Source: Dipteris shenzhenensis
Taxonomy: Eukaryota; Polypodiophyta; Polypodiopsida; Gleicheniales
DNA length: 64,000 nucleotides
Assembly: GCA_047967505.1 (NCBI GenBank)
Contig: CM106541.1
Strand: one strand, 5' to 3'
In this document: piece by piece, positions 13,097-23,160 of the stretch
Layout of the letters: each line of letters starts with the position of its first letter
Position numbering within the stretch: the first letter of the stretch is position 1
Translations under genes and position numbers: made by a program
The notes under the pieces: model-generated
The model's input: only the letters and a program-made list of their open reading frames with translations
The model's database searches: none
What the model was told of the DNA's origin: nothing

Positions 13097-13299
13097 CCCA
13101 TCATTGATATTGGCAAAAATATTTCATATATTCTCTCATTCTCCTCACCTCACTTAATTTTTGTATATGTGCATTCGCAAAAAAGCATTGATATTTTTTA
13201 AAATTATGTGCTTTGGTAATCATGGGAATGTTTGGAAAGCAGTGATGCACATTTATTAGCTTGTAGCAAAATTTTACTCTCTGCTGCGCAATTATAAAT

Positions 13300-13477
13300 G
13301 TGTCTAAATACGCATCTAAAAGTCAGTGTAGATGTGCTATTAGGCACGCTAATAACTGCACTATTAGATGTGCTAATAGATGCACCTATATTTTCACTAA
13401 TTCTATCTATGCCTATATACGTGTTTGCTATTTTGTGCATCTATCAAGTGCATCTATAGTTGCTTTCTCTTGTTGTG
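13300..13477. repeat. Right subterminal array and probable terminus of the CACTA element
   Basis: Motifs such as ACGCATCTAAAAG, TAGATGTGCTA and GTGCATCTAT recur through 13310-13460 and match those at the left side. The terminus CTTTCTCTTGTTGTG ends at 13477; a 3-bp target copy would be GTA at 13478-13480, unverified because the left end is missing. Confidence 0.6.
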
Positions 13478-13489
13478 GTAGATGAAATT

Positions 13490-13715
13490 GTGACTGTCTT
13501 GAATGTGTCCTAAAGAAATTGTGACCGTGTCCTAAACCAGCCAGGTGGTTGGAATTGTGACTATCCTAAATCAGCCCGGTAGTTGAAATTGTGACTATCG
13601 TAAACTAGCACGATGGTTGAAATTGTTTTGTTTTGCTAATAGCTTGATTAGTTAAATTATTAGATTCATTATATGTGACCGTTTTAAACCAGCTCGAGGG
13701 TTGAAATTGTTTTCT
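13490..13715. repeat. Short palindromic minisatellite
   Basis: Four or five degenerate copies of a unit reading CCTAAACCAGCCCGGTGG followed by TTGAAATTGTGACTAT. Each copy has a small dyad, AACCA...TGGTT. The same unit precedes family 1 copy C at 26470-27590, so it may belong to that transposon or mark its insertion environment. Confidence 0.75.
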
Positions 13716-14576
13716 TTTGCATGTACTGTGTTTTGTATTGTTTTCCTCATAGTAATGCCAGAAGGGGGCTCAATGTATTGTTGTTCCATTTAAAAGGGGG
13801 CTCACTATACTGTTGTTCCCGCATGTTGGGTCAGCAGAGACAGAGCTGTATCTCAAGTTTATGGATTAGAATCCTAACACTTCAATTGGGAAGAGGAGCT
13901 TTGAGCATTGTAAACCTTGGTACGTCAGGAAACTCAAAGATAGGAATGTTGCAACAACATAGAATTTGACCTGACCCGGCAAGCTATGAGTGACTTGAGA
14001 TTTGGTCGTGTTGGAGCATTGCTCCATGGACATCGATTCCCATGGTGCCTGTGGGAGCTAGTGGTTTGTCCAAAGGGAGACCATGAGTGGCACCGCATTG
14101 AATGCCTTCATGGCACATGCAAGCATTGCAGTAGAAGTTGAAGAAGAAGACATTTCATGTCTATCCCAACTAAATGAGGGAAGACAACCATTTTTCTCTG
14201 AAATGGAGTAGATTTGAAAATGTCAATGTTGAAAGATCCGATAAAAACAGATGGCTACTATCGTATAAGAGCACTCAACCGAGGGAGCTTATAGGTCACT
14301 TGGTTCAATCCATCCCAAAATATGTACTTCACAATTTCACAACCAGTTGGCAGGATAAGCAGGATGTGTCTTGCTAATTTTCCCCATGACACTATTGCCT
14401 TTGTCGTAGATTTTGCTGAAAATTATTCATTTCAAGGACCAGATGAGATACAAAGTGCTCACAGGTACAATAAGTACATAACAATTCTTGTGCATATCAT
14501 GTATATTCATTTGCTTGACTCTTCTATGATTGATGCCAATCTGCTTGCTGACTCACAGGTGTCCATGTCAGTGCAA

Positions 14577-14581
14577 CACAG
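14577..14581. other. Left target-site duplication (CACAG) of the LTR element
   Basis: CACAG stands directly before TGTTGAG of the left LTR and is repeated at 17367-17371 directly after the right LTR. Five bases is the usual length for LTR elements. Confidence 0.95.
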
Positions 14582-14921
14582 TGTTGAGATATGGTGCCAT
14601 GAGCACATCTATAAAAGGCTAAGGTATGGTATAGGAAAAAATTAAAGTAGCCACCCCGGAGGATGTGGACTACATGATGTGAGGATGTGGATTGAGGACA
14701 TCCACAAGGAGAGATGTGGATGAGAGGATCCCACATGGTTGACTATTCAAAGGGCACTCTCTATACAAGAGGCCTATCATGTATTGAGAATGCACATTCC
14801 AAGAGATATAGATTTGACATTTCCCTCTCATGTCTTATTCAGTGTTCTTTGAGCCTCCATAGTTCTTATGCTCATCTAGTCACACTAGGCTTAGTGGCGA
14901 TCACATATTGTATCTTTAACA
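14582..14921 (+). repeat. Left LTR
   Basis: 340 bp, starts TGTTGAGATATGGTGCC and ends TATCTTTAACA. A TATA-like CTCTATACAAG near 14758-14768 could mark the U3/R region; the right LTR has CTCTATATAAG at the same place. Confidence 0.93.
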
Positions 14922-14935
14922 TGGTATCAAAGCAT
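14922..14935 (+). other. Primer-binding site of the LTR element
   Basis: TGGTATCAAAGCAT immediately follows the left LTR. It matches the plant initiator-Met primer site TGGTATCAGAGC with one change near its end. Confidence 0.85.
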
Positions 14936-15889
14936 AGGTTGCCCACAAGCCTAGGTCGTTTAGAGTGAGTGGCACACTCTTATCTTAATGTTAGGGAGAG
15001 TTTGTGAGATTATGTCCATGAGATAGTTTCAATTCATGGTGTATTCTTGAGTGTTCATAATTCTATTCTCAGGAGAGAGTTATTGGTCATTCCTTTACTG
15101 AGGGAGAGAGAGTTCTTTGAGTGTTCATTTATAGCTTCAAGAGCTAATACTGTGTGAAAGAGATAGGGTGATAAAGAAAGGTTTTAGTCTCATTCTGAGA
15201 GAAAGATAATTCTGAGAGTCAACACAAGCAGGCTCGCTCGTCATCACAAAGATACAAGTCGCTCCATCAAAGACTTCGACAACAATGCCCTTCCACTACA
15301 CACGACCAACAACTAGCAGAACTCTTCTACAAAAGAGCTCTTTAATTTATAGCAGCAAACGGCCCTCACCACTTCAATAAGAGGTCACAAAGTAGTAAGT
15401 TCCTCAAAGTGGACGACCCATTTGGGTAGAAGGCAGGCCTCAAATCCAGCAATGCGTAGTCACTTTTGCCAACGGAATTAGAACCAAGAGGATGGGAGCA
15501 AACGGTTGTGGGAGTGAGCCATCCATCGAAGGCTAGAAGAGGCGAGTTTGATCTATAGGATGCCATCAACAAGGCTGCTCCTCCATTTGCAGACTCAGTC
15601 TTCTAGCTGCAGCAGCGACCTCCAACACCGAACGTCTATCAGCCTCAATGACCTACACAACACAACCGCTCCCAACGACCTCATGCACTGCCAACACAGC
15701 AGCCGCCTATCTTGAACGGCCATTCCTAACTCGCAGTCCAAGACCTACATAGCAAAAGGACTCCATTCGCACTGTTGCACTACAACCAACGCCGCAACAC
15801 CTTCTGCAAAAGCCTTTGAAAGACCAGGCAACAGAGGGCCTTACTGCGGAAGAGGGGACTCCTAGAGCTCTTAGCTACAGTGTGAGTAA

Positions 15890-16275
15890 GACAGATTAGG
15901 AGATGCAAGAGAAAGCACTGGATTGGTTTTAAGAAATATGTCTCTGAAGGGTCGCAGGCACAATCTCCTACGACAGGAGGAGAGCAACAACAAGAGCAGA
16001 AGTCAGCAACAACTGATGAAGTTTTGTCCAGTGAAAGCAAGCCAGGCATTACGAGCCGAGCTGTAGGCACAGTTCTGGGTCTAAAAGATACTCTTGCCTC
16101 AAAGCTGGGGTATGGAGCCAGCAGCCCGTCGACTGAAAGTGAGAGACATGAAGTCACTGGGATGGAAATCGATATAGCAGTGGCGGAGAGAAGCCGAAAT
16201 CATACATGCAGAAAGCTACACCGACTTCGCATCCTCAAGCTTCAAAGGTCTCTAAGGTTTTCAAAAAGACACGTG
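15890..16275 (+). pseudogene. Captured host-gene fragment, LTI65/CAP160-like (tentative)
   Basis: Inside the LTR element an open frame reads KKYVSEGSQAQSP ... EQQQEQKSATTDE ... AVGTVLGLKDTLASKLGYG (about 15935-16110). A short ...K-[DN]-x-[LV]-ASKLGYG repeat is characteristic of low-temperature/desiccation-induced LTI65/CAP160 (RD29-like) proteins, hydrophilic stress proteins of plants. In the next frame about 16190-16270 reads GEKPKSYMQKATPTSHPQ and ends at CGTG|GTAAG, a good splice donor, as if an exon had been captured with its border. The upstream edge TTTTAAG at about 15932 could be an acceptor. The two parts lie in different frames, so it is broken. The family call rests on one motif and composition. 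Confidence 0.4.
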
Positions 16276-17024
16276 GTAAGATAAGACTTTACTATGGTTA
16301 AATTTAACTTTACCTTGGTCAATGGTTAAGTGAACCCAAGTTTGGTCAACTCAACCCACACGAAAACATGGTTAGATTTTAGTTCAGGATTGGTTAACTG
16401 CCACATAGGCATGCATAGTCAGCAGTGCCACCAAAGCACAATAACCTCTTGCTAAGCACAGTGTGAGTGCAGCATGTGAATCCCTCTGCCACATCATCAA
16501 AGGCCTCTTCTTCACAAAAACTTTGACAAGTTGTAACATCCAATCCAAGAAGAATTTGGACACACTCCAAAAAGGAAAAGTGATCGTCTTTTCAAGATCT
16601 ACACATCTGTGAGGTCAAAATAATTGTATGCAATTAGACACTTCCAATATTGAAAGAAATCAATTGGTAAGACCTTTGCAACAAATGACAAATCAAAGCA
16701 TGAATGCACACATCGCTGTCATAAGCATGCCGAAAGCACAAGTGCATGAGATGACCATAGCATAGAACATGGCATCCACACATAAAGCATTAAGGCACAT
16801 GGAACAACAAAGCATCATGCATCAAGCTACATCAAGCAAAGAAGAGAATGCCATCGACATCAAGCATTGAGAAGCAACAACCGTGCCACCTTCAGCCCAT
16901 ATGTTTTGTAAATCAAGCCTAACCACCTGAGAGTAGCTATGAAAGTACCCATGGGAGAACTTGATCTTGTAACTCACATTTGACCACCTTGCAGTAGCCA
17001 AAGAATCATGGCACTAAGGGCAGG

Positions 17025-17366
17025 TGTTGAGATATGGTGCCATGAGCACATAGATTAAAGACTAAGGTATGGTATAGGAAAGAATTAAAGTAGCCACCCT
17101 CGGATGTGGACTACATGATGTAAGGATGTGGATTGAGGACATCCACAAGGAGAGATGTGGATGAAAGGATCCCACATGGTTGACTATTCAAAGGGCACTC
17201 TCTATATAAGAGGCCTATCATGTATTGAGATCACACATTGCAAGAGATATACATTTGCTATTTCCCTCTCATGTCTTATTCGATGTGAACTCTTTGAGCC
17301 TCCATAGTTCTTATGCTCATCTAGTCACACTAGGCTTAGTGGTGGTCACATGTAGTATCTTTAACA
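17025..17366 (+). repeat. Right LTR
   Basis: 342 bp, collinear with the left LTR (starts TGTTGAGATATGG, ends ATCTTTAACA). It is followed at once by CACAG (17367-17371), the second target-site copy. Confidence 0.93.
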
Positions 17367-18170
17367 CACAGATACCATTTCTACATTTCAAATGATAGGG
17401 GCAACATGACACGGTATTTGTGCAACATGCTTTTGTACTGAATTGGGAATGGCTGAAAAAAGAAAATCCCCATGCAAAAAATAAGAAACAACATTGGGTG
17501 TGGTAAGATGGTGCTGCCTCTCAATTTAAATCAGCCCGTGGATTCTACTTTGTCTCAAGGTTCAAATCCCCGACTTGGTCTAGACATGATGTGGAATTTC
17601 TTTAGGCCTAGCCATGGCAAGGGTGAACATGATGGATGTGGTGTTATTATTAAGCAAGATTTGTTTAAACACCAATTAAGATGCCCTAAAGAAAAGCTCA
17701 ATGATGCCCATGATGTTGTAACATGGCTTATAGCCAACCTCTCCATAGGCATGCATTCAACATAGTAAACAAAGCCTTAAGAATAGTGTAGTAATCAAAG
17801 TGTTCCACGAAGTGAATGCGGATGAAGTGCAAAGGAGAAGCTGGCACAATTGCGAGAAAGTTAAAGGAGTTTGTGGTTTGCATAGAATATGGGGCCTTTC
17901 AAACAACCACTTGATCAAAACAAGAAAACTTTCATGTTTTTGGAGTGCATGCATAATAGGGGATCATGACAATTGAGAGAAAATTGCAACTGTGAAGATA
18001 TGGGAGTGAGTTCAAGTTCTCCCTCTACGTTCAGAGTTTTGATTACCTCACTGACTTTTTGGAAGAGGGGAATAACTTTGCAGTTATCACTACCTTTGGG
18101 AAGAATGAGGAAGATGATTGGTCAATACTTTGTGCTTTAGTGCACAAAACCAAAGCACGAATGCGGGGGC

Positions 18171-19299
18171 AGTGGGGGACTCTTCTACAACCAATCATAG
18201 AGATACCACGTGGTACCTCGACTGACCGCGCGGTGTCTCGACAGCATGATTGGAAACCCTAGAAAATCAGACGGTCCTTCATGCATGGATGGCGACCTAA
18301 AAAGCACCGCACGGTACGGGTACAACACCATGCGGTGTGCTATATACCGCATAGTGTGATGCTACCACGCAATATGAGAAGGGATATACCGCATGGCAAC
18401 CGGTCAAATCGCACGATATGTTCCCCATTGATAGATCATCTTTAATCAGTAGAGGAAAATGTGTTTTTTTGTGTTCAGGACGTCATGAGATATGTTTTTT
18501 AATCAAAAAATACGTATTTTATTCCAAAAAAATGTACTTTTAAAATCCTTGATTTAAATCAACAAGGGATTTTACTTATAATGATTATTGACCACCTTTG
18601 AGCTATATGGCAAATAGTTGAAAAACAATAATGATCCAAATCTTTCCAAACAATGTTTTCATTCTTTATAGCACCATTCATTTCATTACAAGTAGTTACG
18701 TAGAATGTAGTGCACTCCTTCACTTATAGAAATATCATACTCTTTCTTGTGTGACCCTAGGGCGTTTTTTATAACCAACCTTCTAGGTTGCAACAAATCT
18801 CGTGCACCCTTAACAAGGTAAAGAGTGGAAGCTTGCAAGATCTTAAAGTTGGTAGGGCTAGAAAGATACTAAAAATTTGATTGGAGCCTCTAATTAGACT
18901 TCTAAAGAGGACATCTAGTCTTATGTGAAGACATGGAGTGCTTACTTTCATTTCTCAAAAGACAAAACAATACCATAGGGAAAGCGATCCATTATAAGCA
19001 CAAAATTATTCAAATACATTGCTAACTAAGAGTGTATGGAGCCAAAACTTATTTTTGTGCTTGAGAGGCAAGAGCCATGATTGACAAGGGTACCAAAGGA
19101 TGGTATTTAGAGCTAAACGTTTTAGCAAGACTTCAATGAGTAGCAAGGGTTGTGCTGGGACGTGGTGGTGAGTCTAATACCAAAGGATATTGGTATCTAG
19201 AGCTAAATGTTGTAGCAATACTTCAATGAGTAGCAAGGGTTGTGTTGGGAAGTGGTGATGCTTTTTGGAGAGAAAATAGGGAAGATGAGGTGGGGAGGC
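18171..19299. other. Unassigned DNA with two repeat features
   Basis: 18205-18420 contains a cluster of short palindromic motifs of the form ACC(G/A)C(G/A)(C/T)GGT. 19101-19160 and 19191-19250 are imperfect direct repeats of one 60-bp segment (GAGCTAAA...TAGCAAGGGTTGTG). No coding region is supported. Confidence 0.6.
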
Positions 19300-19306
19300 A
19301 ATGGAT

Positions 19307-19338
<32 letters not shown>

Positions 19339-19595
19339 CTCGGCGGGGGAGGGTGATGGAGAGGGGAGGCAATGGATGAGAGAGAGAGAGACGAGAGAGA
19401 GAGGGAGAGACTCGGTGGGGGAGGGCGATGGAGAGGAGAGGGGAGGCAATGGATTGAGAAAAAGGGAGAAAGAGATAGAGAGAGCTCAATGGAGAAAGAG
19501 AGAGAGAGAGAGAGAGAGCGCGCTCGATGGAGGAAAGTTCAAGTTCAATGGAGAGAGAGAGAGAGAGAAAGAGAGAGTGTTTTCGATGGAGGGAA

Positions 19596-19637
<42 letters not shown>

Positions 19638-19640
19638 GGG
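19300..19640. repeat. GA-rich compound microsatellite
   Basis: (GA)n runs interspersed with GCAATGGAT-containing segments and unique words such as CTCGGTGGGGGAGGG repeated three times. It lies just past the 3' end of the ammonium transporter. Long open frames here are artefacts of the dinucleotide repeat. Confidence 0.9.
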
Positions 19641-19711
19641 GCGGACTACTAATTTGGTTTAAGGAGGGTAACAGCGGTGATTACGAGGGTACTTAGGAGC
19701 GGTTGGAGGAG

Positions 19712-21457
19712 CTACTCAGCGACGGCGGCGCGGCCGTTGGCGGCGGCGTGGCGATGGGAGCCGTCCTCAAGATCATAGGGGCCGTGCTTGGACGGATCCC
19801 ACTTCTCGCCATCTCCCCACAGCGCATACGCCTCCTCTCCATGCGCTGCATCGTCTCCTATCAATAGATGCTCCTCCGGCATCCTTAGCGGTACCACCAC
19901 CTTTATCGCCAAACATATCACGCTCGTCATCACCACATTCCATGTGATCACGAACAACGCTCCCGCCAGCTGCTTGCCCAATTGCGTCCACCCTATCGTC
20001 CCCCCGTAAAGCGTCCCATTCTGATTCGGATACGAGCTGAACAGAGCCGTCAGATCCGGATGCGCAAACAGTCCCGTTAGTATCCCGCCCAGCGTCCCCG
20101 CCACTGCGTGCGTATGGAACACCCCCATCGTGTCGTCCACTTTCTTCAACAGCGACGATCGCTTGTGCACCACCATCATAGTGTACCACGGCACACTGCC
20201 CGAGCATATGCCCATGATCATCGCTGCCCATCCTTGCACAACGCCTGCATTGCATCAAAAGAAATTAGCCGGCTCCGGTCATTGGACGGAAATTTGAAAC
20301 ATCACGCACGATCGACATAGTAGTCCAGCTTACCAGCTCCTGGTGTGATGCATACAAGCCCCGTGATCATCCCCTGCACAGCGCCTATAACAGAGGGCTT
20401 CCCGAAGAACATCACGTCAAGGCTCGTCCAAACGAGCAAGCTCATGGCCGCACAGATGTTGGTGTTGAGCACTGCCAACGAAGAATCGATTTGGGCGGAA
20501 TAGGGGTCTCCTCCATTGAATCCCGCCCATCCCAACCAAAGCAGTCCGGCACCCGCCAGCATCAGAAGAATATTATTGGGTGGGAACCTTTCTCTGTCAT
20601 GTGTGAGCCTGGGGCCAACCTGATTCGAGCCATAGCGTCCAACACAGTGCAAGTCAAGTCGAACGCGATGAAGAGAGGAAATTGCGAGAAATACCTCCTG
20701 GCTTGCAAACTCGAAGAAATGCAAACCTCACACCCATGAACCAACTAGAAGCCAAAATTCAAAGTTCAATCGATGCTAAAGTTTTGCGCAGAGGATTGGA
20801 CAAAAGTATTACCCAATGCGCTGCCGTGAACCCTGCTACTCCGGAAGAAAGATGGATCACGTAACCACCCGAGTAGTCTATCACTCCCCACTGGAACAGG
20901 AAGCCACCTCCCCAAAGGCTAAATGCACCCACTGTGTACGACAACGTAAGCCACAGGGGGACGAATAGCACCCATGCTGTAAAGTTCATCCTTCCAAGTA
21001 CGGAGCCAGCTATCAGAATCAGCGTGATGGCGGCGAAGACAAACTGAAAGTAAACCATTGTTGCCATCGGAAAGAATGGCGTTACGGCCGGAACGTTGTA
21101 CTTTTCTATTGCTGTTGCAGGGATCGTTGCCTGTGTGAGGAGGTAGTCTTGGCCGAGCGCGAAATTTGCCTTCCCCCATATCCCCAACAGCCTTTCACCA
21201 AAAGACATTCTATATCCCCAGGTTACCCAGCAAATCAATACTGCTGCAAACGCGTAGAGAGCCATGAAGGCGGAGTTTACGGCCCATTTCTTCTTTACGA
21301 TACTCCCGTAAAGAATCACTAATCCGGGGACGCTCTGCATCCCCACAAGAGTGGCAGCCGTAAGTTGCCATGCGTTATCACCCGGATTCAGCCATCCCGG
21401 TTTGCCAATGATGTTGGTGTCGGACGTTTGATTATAGGCAGCGGGAAGGCCTTGCAT
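19712..21457 (-). CDS. AMT2: AMT2-type ammonium transporter (3 exons)
   Basis: Plasma-membrane ammonium transporter of the Amt/Mep/Rh family, AMT2 (MEP-like) clade by overall resemblance. Exons on the minus strand: 21457-20813, 20619-20334, 20244-19712, joined by GTAATA...CAG (193 nt) and GTAAGC...CAG (89 nt) introns; the product is 487 aa, the usual length. Seen: N-terminal [20 protein letters not shown], signature [13 protein letters not shown] (residues 194-206), VFHTHAVAG (352-360). The conduction twin histidines correspond to His202 and His356. The C-terminal tail with [18 protein letters not shown] is the conserved regulatory tail of AMT2. Eleven membrane segments are expected from the family. 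No stop or shift was found in the spliced frame. GC content is clearly above that of the surroundings. The start ATG is the first that fits the family N-terminus. Confidence 0.95.
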
Positions 21458-21459
21458 TT

Positions 21460-21684
21460 TTAGTTGTTGTCTTCAATCTCGCCGAAGTTGGTTTTAAAAG
21501 TGGAACGGAAAGCCTGGATGAAGCTCAGTCGTTCTCGATTGTCCAAAGTGAGCGTCTGCCAAGAATGCACTGAATCCTCGTTAGGCAACAGCGTCATCCC
21601 GCAGGATTCGGGGCCGTCGACAGAAAAGCCAAAAGTGCAACAAGGAGACATCAAATCATACATTTCACGACATCGACTAAACAT
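21460..21684 (-). other. 74-codon upstream open frame ending 2 nt before the AMT2 start
   Basis: An ATG-started frame (MFSRCREMYDLMSPCC...) ends in TAA at 21462-21460, leaving two bases before the AMT2 ATG at 21457. It is in a different frame from AMT2. If the transcript starts upstream of 21684 it would be a uORF able to limit transporter translation. No known domain is recognised, and chance cannot be excluded. Confidence 0.35.
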
Positions 21685-23074
21685 GGAGTTCGAATAACGG
21701 CTAAAATGAAAGATTCGGATATAGTTGTGCCGACTTGCACGACAAATAATGAGACAGGCAGGGATTCCTTAAAAAATTGGCATGGTGTTTTTGGCGAAAA
21801 GCCCCAAGCCGCAGCAATCTGGACCGCTAGACCTGGTGCATGGGTGATTCGAAAGTTCGACTCGATCGTCGAGTTAAAAGCAATAGGACGAAAGTTACCA
21901 ATAACAAACCCCTACAACGGATTTTACCAAGCTCACGTAGGCTTCATACGGAGAACTAACACCATCAACGAGTTAGTACTATGCACGTCTAACATGGAGC
22001 AGCTCAGTGGAGGTGGTCGAGGACAGCGTACGCCATGTAGATTTAAGTCGATAGAGGCGTCGCGCTAGCTACTGGAATCGCTCACTCGAAGCGCATCAAA
22101 TTCCATGACTTAGTAATATTAAGATAGCCAGATTTGCGAGGCGTGCAAGGTGAAGGTTATTAGTCACATCCCCTAAAACAGTGGCCTCATGGAGTGAAGG
22201 TGATTGATGAAGGGCGAGAAGGTACCAAACAAACAAGAGAGGAAGATTACATGCAAAGCAGGAGAGTGGAGTACCTGTCAACCTGAGGCATAGATAGACG
22301 AAGCTCCCTTGATTTGCCTTGAGGGTTGCTCTGCTCTGCTCTGCTATGATCTGTTTGGCTTTGCTGTTATTAAATAGACAGCCTCGATTTGATCGTCCAA
22401 AATGGCGGATGACCCTACTTCTTGTCCCTTCCGCCATCGCTCCCCGCCAAACTTAGCGGCCCATTTCTTCTGATTGATTGAAGGCCAGGCGACCCCTCCC
22501 ATGCCCCGGCCGGCAACCCCCTCCAAACCTTACTGTACTTTCAGCTTCAGGTCCCGCCACTTTCATACTTCTCCTCCCACCTTGGATGAATATTCACTTG
22601 GCTAACTTTAGCAAACCCTCTTCCTCGGCCCTTACCTATCATCCTCTTTAACTAATTTTCTTACCTAGCCCAACTAAGTGGCTATTTTGTTTCCATGCGG
22701 CCTCCAGCTCTTTGAGAAGATCGTAGCTCCCACTAAGACTCAAGTCCCACTAGCACATGTGCCCAAAAACTTCTACAAAATTTCACACGCATTGTAGCAT
22801 AGATTCAAGTCCCAATAGCACATGTAGACAAGAAGTTCTGGTCCCAATAGCACATGTAGACAAGAAGTTCTACAAATTTTCACATAGGGTTGATTTGAAC
22901 AAAAAACAAGAGTTGATTTGAGCAAAAAGCAAGTAGCCATTTTTCACAAAGGAAACACATTCCATCAAAAGATACAACCTATGTGGATTGAGCTCCCAAC
23001 CTTTCACATTGGAAAAACCATAATTATCTATAATTCAAGCAAGCTGGAAAGGTGGTGTATTCCTACCAAAGTAA
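21685..23074. other. Upstream region of AMT2; no further gene seen
   Basis: This is the presumed promoter side of AMT2. 21700-22090 keeps a fairly high GC content, as in the gene. A (CTCTG)n-like run lies at 22328-22350. 22740-22900 has a small tandem pair of GTCCCAATAGCACATGTAGACAA-type units. No reliable core promoter was identified. Confidence 0.5.
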
Positions 23075-23076
23075 GC

Positions 23077-23078
<2 letters not shown>

Positions 23079-23111
<33 letters not shown>
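23079..23111. repeat. (GA)n microsatellite
   Basis: Uninterrupted GA dinucleotides of about 33 bp, followed by GGAGATGTCC. Confidence 0.9.
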
Positions 23112-23115
<4 letters not shown>

Positions 23116-23160
23116 TGTCCTTATTATTCAAGTTATATAATATTTGAATAAGGAAATAGC

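Larger units (their letters stand above)
8225..13477 (+). mobile_element. CACTA (CMC/En-Spm) DNA transposon, degenerate
   Basis: The unit is defined by a TNP2-type transposase in the middle and, at both sides, subterminal arrays of a short motif resembling TCTATAGACGC / TAGATGTGC in both orientations (8240-8840 and 13300-13460), a hallmark of CACTA elements. The right end is probably CTTTCTCTTGTTGTG at 13463-13477, close to the usual TTTTCTTGTAGTG terminus. A matching left terminus was not found, so the left limit is only where the subterminal motifs begin. Confidence 0.7.
14582..17366 (+). mobile_element. Complete non-autonomous LTR retrotransposon, 2785 bp
   Basis: Two LTRs of about 340 bp (14582-14921 and 17025-17366), both beginning TGTTGAGATATGG and ending TCTTTAACA, enclose 2.1 kb that encodes no gag, protease, integrase or RT. 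A primer site follows the left LTR, and a purine-rich CTAAGGGCAGG precedes the right LTR. Identical CACAG copies flank it. The LTRs show roughly twenty visible differences, so the insertion is not recent. It sits inside family 1 copy A; the paralogous site in copy B (about 43190-43210) is empty. It must depend on another element's proteins; the TGTTGAGATA start suggests a copia-type partner. Confidence 0.92.
13730..18170 (+). pseudogene. Family 1 DDE-like transposase, copy A, split by an LTR element
   Basis: Decayed coding sequence running 13730-14581 and resuming at 17372-18170. The N-terminal part has a CNNIEFDLTRQAM block (about 13950), LVVCPKGDHEWHRIECLHGT followed by CKHC (14060-14130, likely zinc-binding), then VVDFAENYSFQGPDEIQSAH (about 14405-14465) with the first probable catalytic Asp. 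After the insertion come DGAASQFKSARGFYF (about 17505) with a second Asp and WNFFRPSHGKGEHDGCG (about 17590). This ordered set is shared by a group of DDE-like proteins known from many invertebrate and some plant genomes; I do not name a superfamily. Frameshifts are present near 14360 and 17560 and stops in the C-terminal part. The closest relative in the window is copy B (42640-44040). Confidence 0.65.

Noticed and set aside
15780-16157. 125-codon minus-strand frame in the LTR element
   Set aside because: Opposite-strand shadow; the plus-strand frame has the recognisable DTLASKLGYG motif and splice-like borders.
18205-18420. CRISPR-like or riboswitch reading of the short palindromes
   Set aside because: Units are irregular in spacing and sequence, and the DNA is clearly plant nuclear.
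19301-19696. 131-codon Arg/Glu-rich frame
   Set aside because: Translation of a GA microsatellite; no conserved domain and multiple overlapping frames are equally open.
19773-20258. 161-codon frame overlapping AMT2 exon 3
   Set aside because: Shadow of the AMT2 exon in another frame on the same strand; the exon 3 frame matches the transporter family.
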